Assembly: GCF_033807575.1 (NCBI RefSeq) | Contig: NC_084704.1 | Location: 8,145,056 to 8,209,055, forward strand | DNA: 64,000 nucleotides | Source of the DNA: Cydia pomonella | Lineage: Eukaryota > Arthropoda > Insecta > Lepidoptera > Tortricidae | Reading direction: 5' to 3' | Shown: one piece after another, positions 47,334 through 58,209 of the stretch | Layout of the letters: each line of letters starts with the position of its first letter | Position numbering within the stretch: the first letter of the stretch is position 1 | Notes under the pieces: generated by a model | Told to the model about the DNA's origin: nothing | Databases searched by the model: none | The model's input: only the letters and a program-made list of their open reading frames with translations | Position numbers and translations under genes: made by a program

Positions 47334-49779
47334 GTGATACGATTCGGCTACGGATTTATAACCGAAGAAAAGATAACCATTCCATGTTTTATACAAATGT
47401 TATGTAAAAAGTAGAGGTCAGTCCATAGATCTTAAGGAAGTAGGGAATTGGAAATCAACCTACTCAAAACCAACTTCTTTCCCACTACCCTGGTTTCTTC
47501 AACGCTTTACTCTGTTAGGTGTTCGTCGCCGGGCGAAGTTCACGGGAATCATGATAATAATGTTATTTTACAGAAAGCATGATAGTAACTAATGTGACCT
47601 ACGTGATTTAGACACTAACATAACTTAGGTACAGAGCCCACACACTATCTTTTGTCAAAGTGTACTCCTGTGATTCTCACGCAAACCACGTAAAACATTC
47701 TTCTTTACCCTTGCTCATAATTAAAGGGTAATTCCAGACGCATTTATACAGGGAGCAATAGTAACGGCTGCTGTTACTCCCAAGAGAGTGATGGATTTTT
47801 AATTATGCGACTAAGTTATGCAAAGCAGGTTGCACTCTAGTCTAATTTTATTTAAGTCTTACATTATGTGAATCAAGCTAATAGCTTTTCTGTATAAAGT
47901 AATATATTTAATTATCGTTTTCCTTCGTAGTAATGTATTTATTCAACGTCACAATATATACAAATTAAATAGTAAGTACTGAAAATGTAAAACAACACAA
48001 AGACGTCAAAAAGGATCCGCCCCACATAAAATCATGCCACGGCAAGATATAGCGCTGGTTTTCAGTGAGGACCTAACTTAAAACTAAGTCCAAGCGGTAT
48101 CAGGTTTCTGTTTGATTCTAGTTAACAAATTTAGCCATATCGCCTTTATTGCAAAATATACAATTATTTACCTACTTATTGCTAATTATACTATGTATTG
48201 CATTAAGTATGTATGTATATGTGTATATACATTATTGTACATGGTACATAGAAAAACACAAAAACACAGTTACAGAGTAAATTAAATACAACAAAGGCGA
48301 ACTTATCCCTGTATGGAATTTCTTCCAGTTAACCTTTGAGAAAATGAGTAGAACAGAAGTAACGATGAATGAATGACAAACAAAAACAAAGGTGTTAGTT
48401 AGTATTAAGTCATCCTGATCCTCACCTGGTTCGCTTTATTAAGTTCGATCTCGTCGTAAATAAATGTAGCTATCAGGGTTTAATGAGTACCTACGCAAAA
48501 ATAGAAAAATGATAAGAGTGGCGGAAACTTGCAAAATTCATTCAAATAATAACCGAATGAACTTATGCAATAAGCACATTATTCTAGTCTTCTAACATAA
48601 ATACGTACGTAGCAATAAGGGTAGGTTATTAGATATAGTATAAAAACTATCTCGTAAGTATTTAGAACCGGTTGGGAACTATGTTAAAAGCCCCTAGGAT
48701 ATTTTACCAACACTGCCATAAGTAGTACGTACCTATCTAACGTATTAACGTACCTAAATGCACACGCAGAGCGGGAGCTGCACGCTGCGCATACGCCGCG
48801 TATTTGTTAGACCTAGTCGCACCTTACATTTAAACAGATAATTACCATACAGTTAATAGGCCTTTAGCTTAGCCCCCAACCTCAAATGTGGTTTCGCTTC
48901 TATTTGCAAACGCTTTATATAAATTATATATGGGTGCAACTCGACCAAGTCTATTATCTCTATTATGTATTAGAAAATATGTAATAAGTCGATGTAAATA
49001 GTAGGAATATACACAACACGAAAAGCAAAAACTGCCTTAAATAAACGTATTCACATCTCACGATATAGCCTTATTTTGTACCTTAGTATTTAATGGAGAC
49101 TAATATACTGTTAGAATTAAATGTCACTTTGAACCGGATTACGTTGGCATTATTTAACCCATCCCTTAAGAGTCCGCTGCAAGCTCGGTTCTTCATACAA
49201 CATAGTTACGCTCTCATTTTAAAACGCCTGCCTGTAAATCTTAAACGCAATGCCTGTAATTATTTTATGTAACTTTAGATACCATAGTTAAAATATATAG
49301 CGAATTTAAGTTTTTCAAACAAAACTTGTTTTTGCTCTATTTCGTTTGTTTTATAAGCTGGAGCTAATTACTAGCATAGATATACCTCATGTCATTGTAT
49401 GTGCAAAGTTTCATTACAATCCAACACATAGTTTTAAAATGAGTACGAAACTCCGTTTGTATAGGTTAGGTGAAATTCGGCTGAGCTTGCTGCGGACTCT
49501 CAATGAATTACTAATTAAATTAATGTTGGTAGGGACGTCTGTTCATACATAACTTTGTGATACGACGCGTTTGTTGTTGGTTGTTCAAAGATTTACGTCA
49601 GGGTAGGTATTTAGCTTTTTTTACTTTTTCCTCTTCTCGATATTCTCTTGCGAAAAATACAAATGACACTAGACAAGTTTTGCAAAACTGCTTTATTTTT
49701 ACAAACCTCTCAAAGTAATTTTTATCACACGTAAAAACCAATCATCAAAAATATCTATTTGTTTTCTGGAAGACACTCA
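47334..49779. other. Convergent intergenic region, part 1
   Basis: It holds the 3' UTR of the EF-hand gene (end not fixed) and a LINE tail at 48205-48350. No other gene is supported. Confidence 0.5.
48205..48350 (-). repeat. LINE 3' tail, antisense
   Basis: GTATGTATATGTGTATATAC, then ACAAAGGCGAACTTATCCCT and TTCTTCCAGTTAACCTTTGA, form the reverse of the tail at 29300-29470. Confidence 0.65.
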
Positions 49780-49784
49780 TGATC

Positions 49785-50045
49785 CCAAGCATTTTTTACA
49801 CCATTTTACTCGACAATCCCTTTGCTCCTTCGTTAGGTCGCCTGTGGGTGTACAGAGTGCAAACTTTTCTTACTCCAAGAACTTCCTGCAAAATTTTGTG
49901 AACGCTTGGTTGGTGCACTGATGCCCAGGGCTTCTTCTGTTTGCCTATAGGTCATTCGACAATCAACTCTTGAGCATTTCTTTTACTTTGGCTACATTCT
50001 CTTTATTACACACGTCACGGGGCCGTCCTGATCTTGATGCATCAG
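49785..50045 (-). pseudogene. Mariner-like transposase fragment, decayed
   Basis: Minus-strand pieces in three frames read VSDASRSGRPRDVCNKENVA, then YRQTEEALGI, QPSVHKILQEVLGVRKVCTL and DLTKEQRDCRVKWCKKCLGS. These correspond in order to the SGRP linker, the second helix-turn-helix and the start of the catalytic domain of mariner transposases. A TGA and at least two frameshifts break it. No catalytic Asp triad remains. The ends are not located. Confidence 0.75.
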
Positions 50046-51436
50046 AAACTTTAAGATTTCCACGTTTAATTCACAATACCAACGATAAACATTCGTACGA
50101 TGAGCGCCCTTTTTTTTATTCAGATTGCATTTCCTTGAGACAGTCATCTAACAACAGGCACCTTTCAAAGTTGTAACGAATTACAATTTGTAAGCCGTCT
50201 CTTGATCACTCCGACATTTTTAAACTTTAAACCAATACATAAGTAAATTCAAAAAGTCCATGTTTTCCCGCCAAAAAATGTCTATGGAAATATAGTTTAA
50301 AAAAGTATATGTGAGAGAAAACTTGTCTAGTAACCTAGAAATTATCTAGTAAAGTAGAAGAAAAACTAACATAAACAGCAGCCCGCCTAAGCTACATCCA
50401 CTAGACTGTGCTACATCGGTGTGGTATAGGTTCAATGTGTGCTATATAATTATAACTATCTATTTCATGACGAGATACAACAATTGATGATTAGATCTAG
50501 AGGAAGTTTTGCAAAATTTTCTGACGGCATTAGGTGCCCAATAACATTCAGCTCGCTCCACTGCATATCTACTAAGTTGATGCGCGTTTTACCATATTTA
50601 AAAAGCTTGATGATTGATGGCGGGTTACAAAGATGCTAAAGACGAAACATGGCCGCAGTGCTTCTTGCCAGGCAGTTGCGAATTCCACCCAAATCATCAA
50701 TCATCCGCCCGCGTGACAAATTGTGCGTATTTTTGAACGATGTTTTTATATTCATTCTTACAGCCTTGTCCAAAAATGATAAAAGGTCTTTTTTAACTCG
50801 GGGCTATAAGAAACCTCATTGCGATTTTAAGCTTTGAATCAATTTTGAGTACAAATTATATTATTATACTTATGTACCTATGGTATCATCTTATCTGTTG
50901 GTTCAAAGAACTTTCTCACTTAAACAAAGGTTAGGTGTTCCTGAGCCATGCATTTTCTTTTGTTTTAGGATTGGTGTAAGAATTTTGATACTCCCCAATT
51001 ACCACAGCTTTAAAATTTTCAGTGTGCTCCTCGTTTAACTGACTCTTTTATTTAGTTTTTTAGCATTATTAACGTATTTAACAATCTGTTCGTTTTTTTG
51101 TTATCTAGAAATGTTCGTATAGGTGAGTAAAACGAATTCCCCACCAAGCTGTCTTTGCTCTGTCGTACTGCGAAAGAAGGAACAGCAAACATGACATATT
51201 TTCACAAAAATAAGTTGTACGAAATGTCCAAATGATGAACACTGATTACAAATATTCGCAGTAATCTACCTTATTACACGGCTACAATTCCCATCGCTTA
51301 CCAGCACATTGCTTTAGACTAACCAAAACAGCTGAATGTAATGTTACGATTCGTGACTACATGGTGATTCAGGAGACGAGCATGATCAACCCTACGGATT
51401 TAGTAAATTATGAGCTATTCTTTCGTACGTAGATTT
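50046..51436. other. Intergenic, no recognised gene
   Basis: The right part may still belong to the decayed mariner. The 60-70 codon frames here show no domain. Confidence 0.4.
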
Positions 51437-51437
51437 G

Positions 51438-51505
51438 TGCGGAAAGAGAAGAGTCGTGAAATGTACCGGGTCCAATACATTCTACGACTCTCCTCTTTCC
51501 GCGCA
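51438..51505. repeat. Short inverted repeat GCGGAAAGAGAAGAGTCGT
   Basis: TGCGGAAAGAGAAGAGTCGT (51438-51457) and ACGACTCTCCTCTTTCCGCG (from 51484) pair with one or two mismatches around a loop of about 26 bases. It is likely part of an interspersed repeat. Confidence 0.5.
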
Positions 51506-51540
51506 GACTCTACCAGTATTAATAAGATTAACGTTTTTAT

Positions 51541-51724
51541 TTTACCTTTAAACGAGCAATTCTTATATTTATATATTTCGGGGATCTCTGAACCGGCTCT
51601 AATGATTTCGATGAAATTTGCTAGATGGGAGTTTTCGGGTGCGAATTAATCCAGCTATGTCTTATCTTTGGGAAAACGCGAGTTTTTCTATGTTTTCTGA
51701 GCAAAGCTCGGTCTCCCAGATTTG
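51541..51724 (+). mobile_element. AACGAGCAATTC repeat, short copy
   Basis: It starts TTTACCTTTAAACGAGCAAT and ends with GAGCAAAGCTCGGTCTCCC. It is the compact form of 22186-22626 and lacks the tRNA-like interior. It adjoins the inverted repeat at 51438-51505. Confidence 0.6.
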
Positions 51725-52222
51725 TTTTTATTATCTACGACTTGCATGGTCGGACAATCCACAATTGGCTACAATTAGACTACTTCCATCAAATATCGAT
51801 GATTCGTGATAAGCGTCAAATTGATTGTTATTAAATACTGATTACTTTTGAAACACTGTAATCTCATTCAAGTTTGACAATTTACCTTGTCTTTATTCGG
51901 AGCAATTTACTTTGTTCGTAATCAAAGCACTGTTAGAGGTTAAATCTCTTTTAATAAGTTGTGCTAGGGTGACCAGGATTATAAGGAGTTATAACTTATA
52001 TTATTCAAGGGCAGATCTAGGCCTTGATTGGGTCTAGGACAACAGTAAATAGTTTTCTAAACATGAATATTGGGGCGAGCACGATGCACATAATAATTAC
52101 TTAAAAATTGGATTGGATTAGCTTTAGAGTTTAACGCCCACGAATATCGTTATTACCTTCCACAATAAACTAAAAGCGACTGCATACAATCACATAGGTA
52201 CATTGATCGTGACGGTAAAACA

Positions 52223-52371
52223 TACTGTTGTAATGGACTTCCGCGGTACAATATTAGAATGCTCTACGTGTAATGAAAAAGACATGTTTATACTGAACTA
52301 GTATAAACATGTCTTTTTCATTACACGTAGAGCATTCTAATATTGTACCGCGGAAGTCCATTACAACAGTA
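52223..52371. repeat. Perfect 72-bp palindrome with 5-base loop
   Basis: Bases 52223-52294 and 52300-52371 are exact reverse complements, with loop GAACT. The arm starts TACTGTTGTAATGGACTTCC and ends GACATGTTTATACT. No flanking duplication is clear and no copy of the arm occurs elsewhere in the window. A transcript would form a 72-bp perfect hairpin. A fold-back assembly artefact is possible. Confidence 0.93.
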
Positions 52372-53485
52372 GTTCGAGTTTACTAGTAGGTAACCATTTG
52401 AAATATCAAGCCAGGACCGCATTCAATTGTTCCGCTGGTGTCCTGATATTGTTTCCCGTGCCCGCAGTAATAGGATCATTAAACGAGAGCGGGCGGGCAT
52501 TTTTGTGCGGGAATATGGCGCCATGATAAATGGGCCACAATATCTACCAATGTTTTCAGGAAGCACTGTCGCTTCGAGGCGGCCTTTTTCTCCATTACAA
52601 TCGGGATATATCTATAGGGTGGCAGAACGATTTCTGTTGCAATTACAGATGATAGACATACTAGAGAGAGCATCGGCAATTCGGTACTCCCGTACTACGA
52701 CTACTTGCGACGGGTATAAAGGCTAGTTCAGACGGGATGATCAAATCGACCGATTCGATCAGAACATAAATTAACGTCAATCTCAATCTTAATCACCAAT
52801 TTTAGATTTCTCGAAATTAAAAAATCTTCCAAACGCGAATTCTAGCATCAAAAATTGGTATTCTTGTGTCCGTGCCTTCAGTTTATCGGTAATATCGATC
52901 AATATGCGCGAGCCACACCACCTAATTTGATCAGACAATTTAATCATATTGGCGAAAAATTGTTCGTCTTCTCGTCTGTACTGTCCTTAAATCCAGCAAA
53001 CGAAAATGACGCAACTACACTACGCAAACCAAAACAAATGACTGAAATGATGATGACAAATGATTGGTGGGGGGTTAAGTTAATACAGTAAGTCAGGTAT
53101 GTTTCGTGGTGTTTCTCTAGTCGCCGCTATACAGCTTATTAGTAAAAGACCAAGTCTAGTTAAATTAGCTTTACAAACATGCTTATTACATTTTGACTCA
53201 TAGAGCATAAAACGAATCGAACATAGCTGAACTTTCAATTCATTCTTACCGTAATTATAATGAATAATAAAAATAATTATTAATTACATGCATGCATATA
53301 TGCGACGATACGCTTCACACTAAAAAGTAGGTCATAAAATTGAGATAGGCGGTAAGGCGGTACTTTCTTTTTAGTCTAATGTGTTATTAAATACGAGTAC
53401 TTACCTACGAGTAGGTATTTATTTATACATTGCTTGCAAGCAAGCAAGGTATTTTATTAAATTTATTCATATTTATTGGTAGGTA
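52372..53485. other. Intergenic, no recognised gene
   Basis: There are frames of 99 and 78 codons (52427 and 52855), but no domain or splice context. Nothing is annotated. Confidence 0.45.
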
Positions 53486-53488
53486 TTT

Positions 53489-53640
53489 CGTTGGGTGGAC
53501 GACATTCGGAAAATTGCGCGTCACTTCTGGATGCAATTAGCTCAGGACCGGGGCAAGTGGCGTAATAGAAGAGAGGCCTATGCTCAGCAGTGGGCGATAA
53601 AAGGCTGATATGATGAGGTATTTACGAGAAAAATTGATGC
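53489..53640 (+). pseudogene. RTE/BovB-like LINE C-terminus and tail
   Basis: The frame 53489-53608 reads RWVDDIRKIARHFWMQLAQD, RGKWRNRREAYAQQWAIKG and a stop. This is the well-known C-terminal block W.DDI..IA...W...A.DR..W...EEAY.QQW of RTE-group LINEs. It is followed by a TGAT-rich tail. Only the last 40 codons remain. Confidence 0.85.
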
Positions 53641-54188
53641 ACTATAGTGTTGGCGCTCTATACCTATATCTTTTTGCGCTCAAACAAGTAAAATATGAGG
53701 ACTTCGTAGTATGTTTGCTGACTACTTTCATTTCATTAGGACAGAATTTCCAATCTTCACTGCAGACGCAAGCAAATAGTCACCTACTTAAGAAATGAGA
53801 AACTAATTAATCCCTTTGGTATAACGTACCACTGGAGGCATATAGAGATATTAAAAATATTATTTCGATTTACGTTAGTCTCAGTGTAACTCGTTCGCAC
53901 CAGTGTATAAATGAGAGGGAATCATCTGTACAAATAGGATGCCTGGGACAGTTGCATATAGATGCTAAAGTGACAGAAAGGCAAATAGAAGAAACTTCGA
54001 GTTGTGATGTTTGCGAGGTAAGGTCGGTAAGAGTGCATTTTGTAGGAAAAAATCGATGGTTTCACCATTTTGTTAATTATCGTATATTTTTATAAAATTA
54101 TATCATAGATATAGAATACCTACCAGATGTTTTAGTCACTTTGTAGGAATTGAGCATTAATAAAAAATCAGATAAATACAAATCGTAT
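53641..54188. other. Convergent intergenic region, part 2
   Basis: AT-rich sequence that would include the CutC 3' UTR (minus strand). No gene or clear polyadenylation signal is seen. Confidence 0.45.
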
Positions 54189-54797
54189 TTAGTGCTTCTG
54201 TATTGGTAAAAGCTCATTTCTTATTGCACATCTCAATCTAATAACATTATTTTTATCTGTGTAATAAATTCGTTCAGGGCCTGCAGTTTCCATGCCCATG
54301 CTCAAAGTTTTGCCCATCTTGGGCTCTCTAGAGGCTTTACAAGAGCTATGAATTAACGGGCATCCAAGTTTCACATATTTTTTAACATTATCTGTATTAA
54401 TACCAGCACCTGGCATGATATGGATTTTGTCCTTGTAAAAGCCCATCAAATCGGAGATTATTTGGAATGCTTCATGATCCTCTACAGAAGGTCTCTGGCC
54501 ACTGGTAAGAACTCTGTCAAACCCAAGTTTAACAATCTTCTCAATAGATACTAAAGTATTCTTGCAAATATCAAAGGCTCTGTGAAAAGTGACAGGCAAA
54601 GGACTTGCCTTATCAATAATTTTGGCACATATATCAACATCAACTTCTTGTTCACAAGTGAGAGCACCAAAGACAAACCTGTTAACACCCATGTTCTTCA
54701 TTACGACTAAGTCTAACAGCATTGTTTCTACCTCCAACGGTGTGTAACAAAAATCAGAGCCAGCTCTACATCTTATCATTATATTCACACTTGGTTT
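54189..54797 (-). CDS. CutC: CutC family protein, last exon
   Basis: Read on the minus strand, the exon follows TATCTATTTCAG and codes KPSVNIMIRCRAGSDFCYTP through RNELLPIQKH, with TAA at 54191-54189 (202 residues). Family landmarks are MIRxRxGxDF, VFGALT, LPVTFHRAFD, VLTSGQRPS, MPGAGI and IHSSCKAS. These belong to the TIM-barrel CutC fold. The upstream ATG at 54812 lies in the intron and is not the start. The join to 55081 is phase 0. Confidence 0.95.
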   Translation of the reverse strand, partial: KPSVNIMIRCRAGSDFCYTPLEVETMLLDLVVMKNMGVNRFVFGALTCEQEVDVDICAKIIDKASPLPVTFHRAFDICKNTLVSIEKIVKLGFDRVLTSGQRPSVEDHEAFQIISDLMGFYKDKIHIMPGAGINTDNVKKYVKLGCPLIHSSCKASREPKMGKTLSMGMETAGPERIYYTDKNNVIRLRCAIRNELLPIQKH

Positions 54798-55224
54798 CTG
54801 AAATAGATACAATATCTCATTATGCTTCGGAAACTCATTTCAGACAATATAGCAAACAAAAGTTTTTTTTTTTTTTACCTCAGTTAACTCTGCGCATTTA
54901 CACTTTGTGCATGTGGGATGTATGGGTGTCCTAGTACCTATATTTTGTACCTGAAATATGTAGATAGTAAGTATAAGACCCTGACAAGTGATATACTGAA
55001 CCTATTGTCAGTATATTAAATACTTTCAAGTTTTAATCTTATTGAAACTTCTAAATAAAGATTTTATATTTTTCACATACCATGTATAATATTTGTTTCA
55101 CCAGTCCAACTGTAGGTGTAAGACCGCCTTCGGCAAGGGAGCTGCATACTTCAAGCTCTTCTGCACCACCATGGATGGCATTGATGGCGGACTCCAAGCT
55201 ATCTATACACACTTCCAGTTTCAC
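54189..55224 (-). CDS. CutC: CutC homologue, two main coding exons
   Basis: Joined exons 55224-55081 and 54797-54189 give VKLEVCIDSLESAINAIHGG through to the stop, 250 residues. This lacks only an initiator, and family length is about 250. Bacterial CutC was linked to copper tolerance and the animal protein is a cytosolic TIM barrel; the substrate is not established. The start of the reading frame at 55224 is bounded by TTATCAG with an in-frame TGA just upstream, so Met must come from another exon. Candidates are an ATG directly followed by a GT donor at 55354-55356 (ATG|GTAATT) or 55416-55418 (ATG|GTATTT). It is divergent to ABCE1 and convergent with the EF-hand gene. Confidence 0.92.
55081..55224 (-). 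CDS. CutC: CutC family protein, first main exon
   Basis: Minus strand: acceptor TGTTATCAG, 48 codons, donor GTATGTG. It codes VKLEVCIDSLESAINAIHGG, AEELEVCSSLAEGGLTPTVG and LVKQILYM. This is the first beta strand and the ELCS..EGG.TPS.G motif of CutC. Phase is 0 at both borders. Confidence 0.95.
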
Positions 55225-55857
55225 CTGATAACAATGTCAGCAAAATTTTGATGGGAAAGAGAAACCCTGCTACTTTTTTAGCAATATAAAACGCGTAGCC
55301 AATTTACAAGAGATAGCTTAAATGAGAAAACTAAGCGAGTGTTTCAAAATTACCATAATACTAAGCACAACCTGAGCACAACAAATGATAATTGTATTAC
55401 TATCTACGTAAATACCATTTCCTAAAAGCAAAAACAGTAATCGAAAATCGAAAGCGCACTGGAATTTTTATATTTATGCTTTCCAACTAATAAATTCCTT
55501 GAAGTTGTTTATGAATTGAATTACATTTTTTTAAGTTATTGTTTTGAAAATAGTTACATTGAAATTGTGACAGCAATGACAACAACTTGATCAAAGAGCA
55601 TATAATCTGAACTTGATTGTTTGTTGGATGTATAGAGGGAAGAGGTAAGGATAACAATCTATGTGTATAAAAAGTGTCTATCAAAAAACCTTAAATAGGT
55701 GGCGCCACATTACATCGCGAACTATTGTTTGAGTATGATGATAAAAAATTTCAAATCACTGACAGGCTGACAGCGCACTTCACTCCGTCAATAACGTCCT
55801 AGTCTAACTAACGTCGTATACCGTACCGTGCCCGAAATCAGTCCCGCTGTCGGGCCT

Positions 55858-55969
55858 GAGGGCTTACCGCGAACCACGTTCGACGTGTTGCTTCCCTGTC
55901 ACACTTACGTACGAATTTACAAGTGCGACAGAGCGGTAATACGTCGATCGTGGTTCGCGGTAGGCCCTG
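55858..55969. repeat. Fold-back repeat, GGCTTACCGCGAACCACG ends
   Basis: The left end GGGCTTACCGCGAACCACG and the right end CGTGGTTCGCGGTAGGCCC are inverted. The interior continues to pair with mismatches (CCCTGTCACACTT / AAGTGCGACAGAG). Related TCGCGGTAGGCCC-type sequences occur at about 56395 and 56995. Confidence 0.65.
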
Positions 55970-56274
55970 ATAATCGCTTTCCGTTTCATGGAATATCAAT
56001 GAGTACATCGTTAACAATATTTGAAATGTAAAAAATATTTTGTCTCTAATTGCCAAAATGATCAATGTTTGATATTTATGTCCACTCACTTGCTTTTGGT
56101 AACTGTGGTTACCAGCTGTCACCCTTATTTTATTATAATAATAGAAGTCACTGAAAAATATGAAGCAAGCGAGTGGATATGAATCATTTTTTTACTTTTC
56201 AAATATTGTAAACGATGGGCTGACATTTGGTGAAACGGAAAAAATAATACTCTTGCTCGGGCCCGGACGTCGTC

Positions 56275-56518
56275 GGGCCTGCGCTATAACCGTGAAGTCG
56301 AAGTTCGTCAGTTTCGGGCATTTTTCTCTGTCTCTCTAATTACGTCTTAGTGAGAGTAAAAGAGAAAGATCCCCGCAATTTGCAAATTTCGGTATTCGTG
56401 GTAGGCCCCCTGGGCTATAACCGCGAAAATCGAAGTTCGTCAATTGCAGGCACTTTTCTCTGTCACTCTAATTACGTCTTACTGAGAGTAAAAGAGACAG
56501 ATCCCGCAATTTTCAATA
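56275..56518. repeat. Two tandem copies of a ~110-125 bp unit
   Basis: GGGCTATAACCGCGAAAATC (56413) repeats GCGCTATAACCGTGAAGTCG (56280). In both units this is followed by CGAAGTTCGTCA, TTTTCTCTGTC, CTCTAATTACGTCTTA, GAGAGTAAAAGAGA and CGCAATTT. The copies are about 85-90% alike by eye. Confidence 0.7.
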
Positions 56519-56680
56519 GGGTTGTTTCCATCTACAAATCTTAGGGCAGAATTGTATCCCAATAAATTCTGTTGGATTATAAGAACATGTTAAACTACTT
56601 TTCGGGGACCTGTAATGACCATATTTTTGTAAATATTGAATTTAAAATATCTTTTAGCACACGTCACGTGACCAAACTCG

Positions 56681-56845
56681 AAACGTCTTTGAAGATTCTG
56701 ATGACGTCACAACTCTCGGATTGACACTGTTGACAGTTAGGCGATAAATGACAAATGTCATTTGACAGCTCGTATCTTCTACGTGTATGTAATTATGTGT
56801 CAAACCGTAAACTGTGACGTCACACAATCTTCAAAGAGCGTTTTG
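56681..56845. repeat. Fold-back repeat with TGACGTCAC arms
   Basis: AAACGTCTTTGAAGATTCTG followed by ATGACGTCAC (56681-56710) is inverted at 56813-56842 as GTGACGTCACACAATCTTCA then AAGAGCGTTT. Each arm carries a CRE-like TGACGTCA palindrome. Whether that has any regulatory effect on the flanking genes is unknown. Confidence 0.65.
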
Positions 56846-57996
56846 GGCGCGAAAGCATCCGTCAAAATATATTTTGTTAATTTAACATATTTAAAGCCGT
56901 TTTTAGTATAAAAGTCGAATTTTAGGGCAACTTTTAGTTAATATAGAACGTAATACAAGCGTTTCAAAAAATTGGAAAAACCCTATTATCGGTTTTTGCG
57001 GTAGGCCCCCAGATATCAGGCCTGATAAAGTGTGGATGCAATTGGCACTTTAGCATTATCCCATAAGAGATTAGATCAGCCACCAAGTTTGTTTACATTC
57101 CGAATCTTTGCTATTTTAAGAGAAACTTCTGCCGGGTCCATTAAATACCAATATATTAAATAAGCTTGTGCATGAACGTAAGCAAAGTCAAGGTGCCTAC
57201 AATATACAATCACGGTCGTTGATCGTAAATATTTGTACAATTTGAGGTTATGATAGTTACATGTTTTTGGTTCGATGTACATTGCTGTTTTTCTTAGCGC
57301 AATACCAACGCAATACTGCTTTTTGAGTGTGCCCTACTCACTGCTGTACATTGGTACTGACAGACTTTGCTTGAGTATGTCGTGTATGTATGTCAAGGAG
57401 AATATTATTCTCCTTAGCTCTACCCTCCATAGTTCGATGTCCAAACAAAATAGTCCAAGTATACTTGCCAGTTAAAAAATCAATTCTGAACGCGCTTTAC
57501 GTTAAATTAATTTCTTAAAATTATTATTTTTAAAATTAAACATGCAATTAGGCTTGTCTCATTATAAAAGTTAAAGGTAGTTAGTTATTTTATCAATAAC
57601 AAAATGGTATAATATCTACGAACGTTTTTAGTAATAACCAGATCAAACTGTCAAGTATGTAGACAGAGTAAGATAGTAGACAGAGTATAGAAAATAATTC
57701 CTTTTGACATTTCAAAGTAAAGGGACACGCGAACGTAGGCAAGATTTCGCCAACGTTCGCCCTCTTTTACCAGGTATACGCTTATTTACACGTCCCAAGT
57801 AAAATTTTATACGTAATACTTGCGTTATCCTTAATTGTCTTTTGATACTGCAGTGTGCAATTTATAAAAACTGCAATTACAAAATACAAGTTGAGGTTAT
57901 GTGTGAAACTCTGCCACATATGAGACGAAATTGTTGAATTGTTAATTACAGCTGGTTTAAAAAGTGTTCTTTGATAGTTAATTTTCGTTGACAGTT

Positions 57997-58209
57997 ATGT
58001 CTCGAAATAAACAACATGAGGAGACGGACAAGCTCACGCGTATCGCAATTGTAAACGCCGATCGCTGCAAGCCAAAGCGATGCAGACAGGAGTGCAAGAA
58101 GAGTTGTCCGGTGGTGCGGATGGGCAAGCTTTGCATCGAGGTGACGCCCAACGACAAGATCGCCACCATATCGGAGGAACTCTGCATCGGTTGTGGTATT
58201 TGTGTCAAG
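57997..58209 (+). CDS. ABCE1: ABCE1 exon 1: iron-sulfur domain
   Basis: The ATG at 57997 gives MSRNKQHEETDKLTRIAIVN and the Fe-S domain. Cysteines are at 24, 29, 33 and 37, then 63, 66 and 69; the eighth, Cys73, lies in the next exon. The CIGCGIC motif is intact. The donor GTAAGA lies in phase 0. The N-terminus fits known ABCE1 proteins in length, supporting this start. Confidence 0.97.

Larger units (their letters stand above)
55225..57996. other. Divergent CutC/ABCE1 upstream region
   Basis: This region must hold the promoters and 5' UTRs of both genes. I cannot place a TSS. It is crowded with fold-back repeats: 55858-55969, a tandem pair at 56275-56518, and 56681-56845. There is also a repeat segment at 55971-56270 whose relatives lie at 59261-59770. 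No open frame here is supported as a gene. Confidence 0.6.

Noticed and set aside
52427..52726. 99-codon plus-strand ORF next to the palindrome
   Set aside because: No domain, no splice signals, and no relationship to the palindrome arms.
54798..54812. ATG at 54812 as CutC start
   Set aside because: It precedes a good 3' splice site, and the conserved N-terminal third of CutC is encoded in the exon at 55081-55224.
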